Assembly (NCBI GenBank): GCA_015039315.1
Contig: WIDE01000023.1
Span: 7,235 to 28,122 of the forward strand
From: Clavulina sp. PMI_390
Lineage: Eukaryota; Basidiomycota; Agaricomycetes; Cantharellales; Hydnaceae
DNA length: 20,888 bases
Direction of reading: 5' to 3'
Shown: in pieces, positions 1 to 9,244 of the stretch
Position numbering within the stretch: position 1 is the first letter of the stretch
Layout: each line of letters opens with the position of its first letter
The notes under the pieces: generated by a model
What the model was told of the DNA's origin: nothing
Seen by the model: only the letters and a program-made list of their open reading frames with translations
The model's database searches: none
Made by a program: the position numbers and the translations under genes

Positions 1-1659
1 CATCGGTAGCGGCGGCAAGCGCCAAGTCCCCGACTGTGTATCTGCCTCTCGACCACTTGAGGCCAACATCGGACTCGTGCCTATGGCTAGCGTACCCGTA
101 TATGCACCCTATATCTTGTGCCTAAATTCTTCATCTGGACTCGTCGCATCCGTCAAGGATGTCTTGTTCTTCCTCGATTTTTCACTTTGTGTGCACCCTA
201 CAGAATTACGACCTTAACGCCAGCTCTCTGCTGCCAACAAGTTACATGGTGGAACATGTGATGATAAATTTTTGTTGAACAGTTTTGGCACACTGAAGAG
301 CCGCTTTGAGTCATGCAAGTAAGAAATACATCAGGAAGAGCAAATGACAGCCTTCCGTCTCGATTTCGCTCAGATTTACCATATACGACATAACGCTTAC
401 ACGCTATAAAGACATTTGTTTGACCGCCGTGAGGCTCCGCCCGAGTGCTTGATTGGTTTCTTCGCTATATACGCGCCAAGAGTTGTTGGTTTCCGTGTAG
501 CAGTCGTCAATAAGTTTGCGTGCTAGTGCAAAGGAGCCTAATCATCTCGCCCGTATGTAGAGCATAGACTGCCGGGAATAATATTCATAATGCGCTCCTC
601 ATCTCAAGCCTCACGATTAGTGAGTTGCGTCTTTCGCCTTTCTTGGCGGGCACTCTTGGTTTTCTTGTGCAACGGGAAACATTTTGGGTAACAAGATCCA
701 GTCATAAACTTACAATACTCAGCGGTGGTGCTGGTATTGCGGGGTGAGATGTTGAGACATGTACTAGGCTGAAGCGGAAATCCGATTGTCCGAAGGAACT
801 CTGTTCAGCCGGATTTTTGGGCCCCACAGATTTTCTCCAGCCAATCAAAAGTGCGGATGGTGTAACGTGGGAGCTGACCATATACCCGAAAAACACTATT
901 GTTATCCCCGAAAGCCGAAACCCCAGCACCTACAAAACCCTCCTATTCAGTCGGGGATTTGTTGCTGGCGTGGGAAATAAAACTGCAAGGTACTTGTGTT
1001 TTCGCTCCCGGCTTCCAGCCTCTCTAGTCCACCCTCGGCCCCAGCCAACGTAGTATTATATCCTAGAAATTGTACGGAAATTTTAGACTCTCCTAGAGCG
1101 GTATATCATACCGCGGCATCCCTCGATCCTTACCTCTTCTGATTACTGCGAGTTGAGCCCAAGGGAAACGTTGGGAGATGACTTCCTGTGCTATCGAACT
1201 TGTCCTGTTAAAGTCACTAGTAGCCTACCCACAAGTACCCCCACAGTTTACAAGTTGTAGGACGGAAAATCCTCAAAGGCTCCGACCTAGGTTCATTACC
1301 ATCATTAGGAGGCAGGCTCACTGCGTAATCTCGGCTTCTCGAACAAGCTATACGACAGCGAACAGCTGGAATCTTCTTGAGTAGGGACCATCGCCCTCCT
1401 CATGCCAAGTGCCTTGGTGGCTCGAGCCAATGTTTCATGGAATGTAAGCAGAGGCCATTGGTGAGAAGAAAAAGAGAAATCACTACGATCAGATACTAGA
1501 AACCCAGTCCAATGGAAAGGAATATTTAGAGGCCCGAAGAGATTGTGGGACTCATTAGAAGGAGCAATTGAAAAGAGAGCAATGAGATAGGGAGATAGTC
1601 CGGAGCAGAAACCCGAAATGCAGACCCAAGACCAAGCAGTCAAATGATGCCTCAACCCC
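1..1659. other. Intergenic stretch, no supported gene
   Basis: I see no gene here that I can support. The first ~217 bases contain an open frame of 71 codons (from base 2 to a TAA at 215-217) that could be the last exon of a gene entering from the left, but its translation resembles no family I recognise. The short open frames at 702-1384 and the 116-codon minus-strand frame at 1305-1655 show no conserved motif or convincing exon structure. The right end is the 3' flank of PLC gene A, whose stop codon is at 1660-1662 on the minus strand. Confidence 0.5.
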
Positions 1660-4160
1660 TCACATCTTCATCCCCGCCATCTTCTTCTCCGATTTCAATG
1701 GATCACGAATAACTTCCGGCTTATACGTAAGCTTGTTCTTTCCCACCACGGATTTCTCCACGAAGTCTTGCAGCTCCATAAGAGCCTTCACATTCTCGAT
1801 AGAGGGGTTTCGACCGAAAACGTGGAAGGCTCGAGCATGCGTACGATGGATGATATCACTGAGGTTGATGGTGCCATCCTGTAGACCCTTGACGAGGTCC
1901 TCGGGAGTGAAAACACCATTCGGTACAATCGCGGGTGTGGCTACCAAGTGGAATGGGGTTTAGAGAGCCCCAGAATATTCGAAGTGCGGAGGTCAGTATG
2001 ATGTGGCAGGCAGGAATGGGACAACCAATGAAGGTCGTGAAGAGAAAGGGGAAACTCACCAATCGCCCTCTCACCGACCGCAGTTGGGATGGTTATACCA
2101 TCCATTCCCAAGATCGTCGAGATCAGGTTGGGATAAAGGGTAATCCAGTCTGCGATGACGATATTGATGCCAAAATTATTGCCCCAGCCATTAAGCCACT
2201 GAATAATCAGAGGGTTTCCACCCTCCGCAAGGGCAGCAAGTGAGTTGTATGGAGAGATCCCAGCTATGCCTGATGCAACGACGGACTTGTCAGGGGTTAC
2301 CTGGCACTGCAAGACGAACGGAATCTCTCCGGTATAAGGTAGCTCCTTATCAAGGGCTGTTTTGACGCCAGCAAAGTTATCCTCATTAGGCCACGGGGAC
2401 GTGATAGCTGGGCTAACGGTCTCGTTGCCATCATCAGGCCAGAGAATGTTGTTATTCGTGACCGAAGCGTCATCCGCATAGAAGACGATAACACGCGCAC
2501 TGGTGGCCCAGAGGTCGCTGAATTTGACACTGCCATTGAACCCATCGCTCGCAGTGTTCGAGCCCGAGGCGTTATAAACAGCGAGGGAGTTGGGGAACGT
2601 GGATTTGAGGAGGTTAATGAGGTTCGCGTGATCAGCGGCCCCCATAGAGTAGAAGTGATTGAAGTCCAAAATGACCACCTCCTTTTCGTAACCAGGGATA
2701 GATAGGAATGTGGAGACTTGGCTCATGAGATCCGACACTGGCGCCAATACGAGGCCATGTACGAAGGTTAACGATCCTAGGAGACCAGCCTGGACGCGCA
2801 AGTCGAGGTAGCGAACCCCCGATTTGAGCTGAGTGAAGAAATTATCCGGTTGCGCGATGGACCATAGCGCGATGATCTGCTTGATCACGACGGAAGGGAG
2901 GGGAAGCGCCTGAATAAGACCGACATACCAAGGCACGTCCTGGCCAACAGCAGAAAAAGGGGTTATGGCATAAGTGCCAGAATCATGAGTGCCGGGGATG
3001 GCGATCTGGCGAAGTATCTTCGGTCCGAGGGCGGTAGAGTTAGCGGTCATCCATGGTCCCGACTGTGGAGGAGGAACGGGAATAAGGCCAGCGGAGTAGC
3101 CGTTGATGCCGGCAAAAACATGCTCTTCTGCCTCTGTGTCGATAGCAAGGCGCGTTTCGTGGAGACCGAGACCGGGAAGGGTGTTCCTGGCTTTAACGTT
3201 GCCACCCTCGTCGAGGCTGAAAACATAACCATTGCAGGCGTAATACGTGAATAAATCACCAGAGACAACATTGGTAGTGCCCAAGCCACAGTCTGGTAAG
3301 GATCATGCGAACAAAGCGTCTCGTTAGTGTAATGCATCACAATGAGATTAGTCAGACGAACCTGGAAGACTCGTCTTATAAATGGTTGAGATATCAGCGG
3401 TTTTCACCGCAACAGCATAACCATTGATGCCGACAAACAGCGCACCAGCATCTTTGCGCAGAGCAAGGCGGCCCTCGGACAGGCCCGTGCCGCTCATATT
3501 GTTCTCATGTGAGACACCACCCTTGGAGGCGTCAAGCATATACAGGTAGCCATTACAGGCGGCGTAGCAGCAGCCTTCACCTCCGGCCACGCTCGTGACG
3601 GCATACCCAGTTCCTGGGAGGCTCGTCTGCCAGTTTGTACCGAGACTTGATGGGCTGAGACCGAGAGCGTACCCATCAATACCGACGAGGAGCACGTCCG
3701 CGGCGAGGGTGAGGGCCAGGCGTGTTTCATGGTCACCTCGGCCGGAAAGGCCATTCTTGTGGATAATGGAGCCATTGGAGATATTGTAGGAATAGACATA
3801 GCCGTTGCAGCCTGCGAAGCCAGTAGCTCCGCCGCCGGCCGCGAGGACGTTAACGAGGTTGTAACCGCACCCGGGAAGGCTGGTTTGCCAGTTCATGCCG
3901 AGGGTGGACGAGTTGAGGCCGAGTACATACCCATCGATACCAACGATCAACGTAGAGCCGTCGTCAGACATATCAAGGCGAACTTCGTTGTGGCCGCGTC
4001 CCCAGAGAGAGTTCTCTTGGAGTACTTTTCCTATCGTGGAATCAAGAAGATAAACGTAACCATTGCACGCGGCGTACACATTGGTGCCAGAGACGAGGGT
4101 GGAAGTCACCTCGAATCCGCAATCCGGAAGGCTGGTTTGCCACGAGGACTGAAGAGACAT
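1660..4160 (-). CDS. Propeller-PLCXD fusion protein, gene A
   Basis: Model: complement of exons 3362-4160, 2060-3292 and 1660-1940 (introns 69 and 119 nt, GT-AG), 770 aa. Residues 7-343 form four ~84-aa repeats. Each has a CNGYV/L-Y-x-x-D half (Cys at 32, 118, 202, 286) and a G-I-(D/N)-G-Y half, like paired blades of a PQQ/quinoprotein propeller. Residues ~355-650 are a PI-PLC X barrel of PLCXD type: IPGTHDSGTY with catalytic His369, YLDLRV near 429, FVHGL with second catalytic His445, and VVILDFNHFY near 472. The tail from ~678 is conserved in all three paralogues but not recognised. No signal peptide, EF-hand, C2 or Y-domain region is visible. Known for the family: X-domain enzymes cleave phosphoinositides using two His. 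Inferred: an active, cytosolic or peripheral phosphodiesterase. The start at 4160 matches gene B (both begin MSLQS); an in-frame upstream Met at 4226 is less likely. Confidence 0.88.
3033..4142 (-). repeat. Four ~84-aa propeller repeats in PLC gene A
   Basis: Four imperfect tandem protein repeats start near residues 7, 91, 177 and 261 of gene A, with the fourth crossing the first intron. Each begins W/Y-x-T-S-L-P-x-x-G, continues to C-N-G-Y-x-Y/F, then N-x-L/M-x-G-x-G-x-x-E-x-R-L, and ends V/A-G-I-D/N-G-Y. Each repeat contains two blade-like motifs, so eight blades are inferred. The pattern V-Y-x-x-C-N-G-Y-V-Y-x-L-D resembles the PQQ-type propeller blade, but the classical PQQ-ligand residues are not obvious. 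Confidence 0.75.
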
Positions 4161-4236
4161 TTGGAGTGGAAATTGATTATTGTGGAGAGTTGGTTGGGAT
4201 GTGCTGGAGTGAGCCAACAACATCATGGCTCAGTCC

Positions 4237-4243
4237 TTATATA
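4237..4243 (-). promoter_or_regulatory. TATA box of PLC gene A
   Basis: The minus strand reads TATATAA here, about 77 bp upstream of the proposed ATG at 4160. That spacing allows a start of transcription near 4210 and a short 5' leader, and it supports the MSLQS start over the Met at 4226, which would lie only ~11 bp from the TATA element. No transcript evidence is available from sequence alone. Confidence 0.5.
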
Positions 4244-5999
4244 CCCCAGCTACTAGGCTTTTGTCAGTATGCACAACGCGTCATACGTACCCATGGTGCT
4301 CAATACGTACCAAGGTCTCTTCGGGAGACCTCGTCCTGTAGCTCACTCCCTGCATCGGGAAACAAAGAACCGAACCAACCATCATATCGTCGGATCACCC
4401 TTTTACCCAGTCAACCGATTTACTGAGAAAACACCGCTTAGCTAGGGCATGATCTCAATGTTATTAGCCAACAATTTGAGATCATTTGACCACTATCTTG
4501 AGGGGGAGGGGGCCCGAAGTGCATTTGTTAGACAAGTTTAGGTCGGAGCCCAGCCAAATAGAATAACCAAACTTCTTTCCCCAAACGTGTGAAGGAGAGA
4601 AATGAAAGTCAGGTGATATAAGGGTGACATTTCCAGAATTGCTAGGTTCACTCTCGTGCGTGGGAGGCTCTGCCTAGTGATTACTTGTCAATGTTGTGTT
4701 GCTGAATTACGTGTAACCGCGCCGAGATGTCAGGTTTGTAGTATTTCCAACGAGGTCAGATGAGAGTAGGCTGCAGTTCCGCAGAGCCAGCAGGATGGTC
4801 ACAAGAAGGCTGGGAAAGAGGCGTATAAGGTTTAGCGGAGCGCATCTTCCGTTGGCAATGTACGTCCAACGACCTTTTCAACATATTAGGCAGCTCATCT
4901 CTCATCAGATTGACAGGAGATGACAAAGCAAGTTCATCGGCTATGGATGTATCAACCCCAGTAGACAGCGGGTGTGGGGATGGAGGGGGACTTCCCTTCG
5001 TCTGGCGGGAAGGGTTGCACCCTTGTTACTCGGAGCTTGCTCCGCATGATGGAAGCAAGCGAGCATCCACGAATGAATAGAAATTCAAGTCCAGGTAGAG
5101 GTCTTTTCCTCTCTAGCCGTATTCCTGAGATACTATTCAATAAAGATGAGGGCAACTTGAAGCATGATTCTCAGTGAGTGTTGATGTGTTTGGTCATAGC
5201 GCTTAGCTAAACAGGGCAGTTTTCTCACGGCCCAAGATTGCCCATACGCCATCCAGAGCCTCGTGCTACAACAACTATATAACCTCGAAGCTTTTCACTT
5301 CCCTTAATCAACCCAAAAAAATGCTTAATCAGCCATAAATGCAAGTGTATTGAGCGGATTGAATTTGACACAACCTCAAGCACACCACGAGCGAAGTGTC
5401 TCTTAGTTCTCAGTTCGATCTTATGCCCTGGCCGGCCACGACGGATGCGCAAGATACTCTGCACCCCGCCTCCTCGGGGCGCAGGTATGAGCGCCGCATG
5501 CGCCCCCTGTCCTGTGCTCATATTCGTATGAGATGAAACCATTGTTTGGTCAAGCTGGGGTAGCTACTCAATTCCTTGCTTCATCTCTTGAGCTTAAGCG
5601 TTTCACAAATTAGGTCTCGAAGCACCTGATAATAATCAGTGCCCTATACGGTCGCAATTGATCGACTGGATCCATTCAAAAATTCATGCGGCCCATCCTT
5701 TAGCGCCTCGTCATCAGCGTCCCAATCGCTCGTCCGACTCGAAACGGATTATGTGCGGATCATGATTTCACGGAACCTCTATGATCATGGGCTCTGCACG
5801 CGACGTATCAACATCAATCGAGTCAATATAGACTCCACAAGGTTCTAATAAACCTCACTCTACCACGCCTTGTCCGTTTGCTTTGCCTCCACTTGCCCCC
5901 ACCATACACGCTATTTCTCCGCGTCTCGCTGTTATACTTCAATCTTGAGTCTCGTTAACACCTTCAGTCTTTACAAAGTCTGCGATAGCCTCTGCCAGC
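4244..5999. other. Intergenic region between PLC gene A and the lipase
   Basis: About 1.75 kb between two divergently transcribed genes. Small open frames at 4952-5177, 5225-5542 and 5639-5848 lack recognisable motifs, and I do not call them. There is a short G-rich run near 4502-4514. The last ~150 bases before the lipase ATG (5850-5999) are pyrimidine-rich on the plus strand, as is common in fungal core promoters. I see no clear TATA box there and no transposon ends. Confidence 0.5.
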
Positions 6000-8829
6000 A
6001 TGCAATCATCTATACCACATACTGGGCCTTCGTCGCCTGCTGAGCCTGCCAATGCACAATATCGACGAATCCCTCAACCAGCTATGGAGACCCCGCCTCT
6101 CGTTCTCATTGGTGAGTCATACCACAAAACTTGGACCCTGGTGTAGTCGTCATAGTCAACGCTAACCGTGATCCCTCCATTTCTGACAGAGGGGTTTCTC
6201 TCCTATACCTCTGAATTCTGGTTAGCACGAATCCCTTCTACCTGAAACGCTTGTTCTGACTACTGCTCCCTTCCATCTAACATTACAACTATAATTAGGT
6301 GGGGAGACTTTGCCACCCATCTCAATGCCCACCGCGTCAAGGTTGGCTCCCAAAAGAGGCGAGAGATTATTTTTGCGCGTGTTGGTCCCGCCAACTCGGC
6401 GCATGATCGAGCATGCGAGCTATTCTATAGCTTGCGTGGCGGCGTCGTCGATTATGGTGAGCAGCACGCCAGAGAAAATGGGCACAAGCGTTTTGGGAGG
6501 AGCTACAAAGTTGGGTTGTATCCTTCTTGTACGTATTACACTGCCTTGGATGACATCTAGGGTATGAGCTAAATCGTCTTCTCTGCAGGGAGCAAAGAAC
6601 ACCCCCTCCACTTACTTGGACACAGCATGGTGCGTCCTAATCTCCCCCCCTCCCTATCGTGCTATGGGGATTCCATGTCCTTGTGGATCGATCGATCTCT
6701 TACTCATGCTCCGTTTCATATCCTTGTAGGGCGGTGTCACCATCGTGAAGATGATGACGTTGATTTCAGAAGGCTTTTTCCCAGGTGGTCATCCAGATAT
6801 GATTGCTTCTATTAACACAGGTCCGTGCTTGCCCATTGCTTTTTTCTTTCGCCTCCCGCGGAATTGCGCTCTAACGAATTTCTTCCTCGTTCGGATCCAT
6901 TTCATTCGTTTCATCCATATGCGCCGCTGGCCGCTGCGTTCCTCGTCATATGTGGTACACAATGTTTCATTTGCGACCGCAACAGTGGGATCGCCCCATA
7001 GAGGGACGCAGCTTGCCTACCACGTTGCACGCACGAAAAACAACTCGCCTCAATTCGGGCGTGGTGCGGTACGTTGAACTCTCTGCTTTGCACGAGCATT
7101 ACAAGTTCCGAGATCCGCCCTTATCACATCCTTACTGACGTGTTTGTGTGCGTTTGGAATCACAGCCCAGCCACCTCGTTTCTCGTTTTATCCACCTCGT
7201 AACCTACTTCTCTCCCATCCTCCCTTCCACTCTCGTTCCCGACTTCCACTCCGAATCAAGAGACCTCACCCTCTTCCAAATCTCACCGTTCGAGCTCATT
7301 CGACAGTTGATTCACTCAGACTGGTCAGAGTCAAAAGACGCTACACCATGGGACACCACGTTCACCGCATCAGAAGAAAGGGATGAAGAATACTACCGTT
7401 TCAGGGCCAAGCAGACAGAAGGTGGACGAGAGGGCAAGACATGGTACCGTGCCTATGTCATGAGTTATGTGAGTGAGAGAATTTTCATTTCCATCTTTCT
7501 TAATGAATGGCTATTGGCTCTCGTACATGCAATGCGCTTCTGTCCGTTGATCGGACCTCGCTTTCGGTTGGGGCGGGTGTGGCTCTCAATATACTGTTAA
7601 GCGAGGCGATTGCTTTCATTCCCCTTTATTTGCCTCACCCCAGGCTTGACTGTTTTCATGTGTGATTCTCTGGGCGGCCATGATGCTGACCACTCTTTTT
7701 ACCCCTATAACCCCCCCCCCCCCCCCTTCCGCTATTACCGTGCATTAGACTGAGCGCTCCGACCCCACCGAGCCATACCATGGACCACGGAGCTCAGGTT
7801 TCCTCACCTCGCCATTTTTCTGGTGGACATCGATGAGAACAGGGCAATTCGACTTCAATTCCCTCCCGAATCTGCCAAAATTCTTGTCCAAGCCTCCTGA
7901 ACATCCCGCGCCACCACGGGCAAGATCTTCCACTGCGGCTAGCGGGCGACGCGTCGAGTTCTCGCACACCCACACTCACACTGTGGCCAACGGGTTTACT
8001 TCTGATATCGACACTACTGCTTTCAGCTCGGGGAGCACAAGCCCAGCGCTATCTGATATCGACGATCCTATGGACGATGAGCAAGATGTTGAAGAGTTCT
8101 TGGACAAGTTGAGGTTGGAGGAAAAGCCTGGAGAAGCGGCTCCTGCTGCCGCTGAGAATGGGGCTCAGATACACAACCTCAAGAAGATTCTGAGGGAATT
8201 CCACTTTGAAAATGACGGCGTCGTGCCCACGTTTTCCCAATGGCACCCTGGGGATTGCGAGTGAGTTTATCTTCATCTTGGTATCATGGTTCGATTGAAA
8301 ACTCATCACAAAATTTCTCTCTTCCCCTAGCGGATCGCACTGCATCCATCATGCTCCACTGTCCGGAACAGCTCGACTTCCAATGCCCACCACTCATGGT
8401 CACTCCCACTCACATGCCCACCCACACTCATACCATCTGGCGCGCAAGCCTGTGTCACGCCCAGGCATGTGGAACGTTATCACGATCGAAAATTCGCACC
8501 ACCTTTCTCTCATGCCCATGTGGGTCGGCTCAATGAAGCAGCGCACCTTCTGGTACGGTCTCGGTGAGTGGCTCGAGGAAGTCGATTCCGCGCGTCAGTA
8601 CCTCGACCTCGGGCTCGAGCTCCCAGAGGATATGGATCCCGAGTTGTCATCGATGAGCCTTGGGCAGCAACTCGGTCTTGGCATGGGGCTGAAGCCATCC
8701 TCTTTCCCGTTATCCCGCGCCGATTCGTTTTCGGACACCAGCACGGCATACGGTAGTGCCAGTTCGTCGGGAGGTACCACACCGATGTCCGAGACGATGA
8801 GCACCACATCTTCAGCCTTCTCAGCATGA
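6000..8829 (+). CDS. Alpha/beta-hydrolase lipase (GHSMGG, bacterial-type)
   Basis: Model: exons 6000-6111, 6190-6220, 6299-6528, 6589-6629, 6730-6820, 6986-7068, 7166-7468, 7749-8260 and 8331-8829, 633 aa, all GT-AG and in phase. The protein follows the Geobacillus/Staphylococcus triacylglycerol-lipase pattern: PPLVLIEGF oxyanion strand, FARVGP, HDRACELFYSL, VDYGEQH, then HLLGHSMGG with nucleophile Ser137. PHRGTQLAY and DATPWD follow, then ENDGVVPT with candidate acid Asp453, and ENSHHLSL with candidate base His525. Predicted reaction: hydrolysis of acylglycerol or related carboxyl esters. Only a low-complexity leader precedes the first strand and no signal peptide is seen, so an intracellular location is inferred. 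Oddities are a long insertion between His-rich strings before and after Asp453 and a Ser/Gly-rich tail. The intron separating Met138 from Gly139 cuts the nucleophile elbow. The function class is firm; the exact substrate is unknown. Confidence 0.87.
7711..7726 (+). repeat. C16 homopolymer in a lipase intron
   Basis: Sixteen consecutive C residues lie within the 280-nt intron at 7469-7748, about 22 bases before its TAG acceptor, and so form part of the polypyrimidine tract. The complement is a G16 run. Homopolymers of this length are slippage-prone, so the exact length may vary between isolates or be a sequencing error. Confidence 0.9.
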
Positions 8830-9244
8830 TTATCACCGACCGTCGATCCTCCTTAGTATTTTCTTCCCTGATTCCCGGTCTATATCTGCATTCCTTCCTC
8901 ATTCTCCACGGACCTACTCAATATGATATCCGAGCCTGTGTGCTCTCTAACGCATGTATCGCCACTGTCTAGAGGTTACTATATCCACTTTATGTAATAA
9001 CGAATTTTGGCAACTTCACTACTATACCGCCTAATGAATCACTACATAGAACCGTCCAATAAGCATACGAATCCTTCGAATGACTGGTGATGCTCTAGTC
9101 GGTAGAAACTTCGTATTCATCAAGTTCTTTCCTTGACATTTACCAGGCCGTCACCAGATGCTTCCTAATCAGCAGAGCGATCATCTCATTCTTCATAGCG
9201 CGTACAATACACCGTAAACTAACTGAGGACCTGACTCGGTCAAA
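8830..9244. other. Convergent 3' intergenic region, lipase / PLC gene B
   Basis: The stop codons of the lipase (8827-8829, plus strand) and of PLC gene B (9245-9247, minus strand) face each other across 415 bp. The stretch is comparatively AT-rich, with TGTAATAA near 8993 and CCAATAAG near 9057 as possible weak polyadenylation elements. I see no gene in it. Confidence 0.5.

Noticed and set aside
2..217. 71-codon open frame at the left edge, possibly a terminal exon
   Set aside because: No recognised homology, no acceptor visible within the window, and the length is plausible by chance.
3729..4256. 175-codon plus-strand open frame
   Set aside because: Antisense to the propeller repeats of PLC gene A. 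Its content mirrors the repeat periodicity and has no domain of its own.
4166..4426. 86-codon plus-strand frame over the PLC gene A promoter
   Set aside because: Overlaps the TATA box and leader of gene A and has no recognisable content.
5225..5542. 105-codon minus-strand open frame in the large intergenic gap
   Set aside because: No motif, no neighbouring exons in phase, and composition like the surrounding non-coding DNA.
6310..6567. 85-codon plus-strand open frame starting with MPPISMP
   Set aside because: Wrong frame within lipase exon 3. The frame giving FARVGP and HDRACELFYSL is the coding one.
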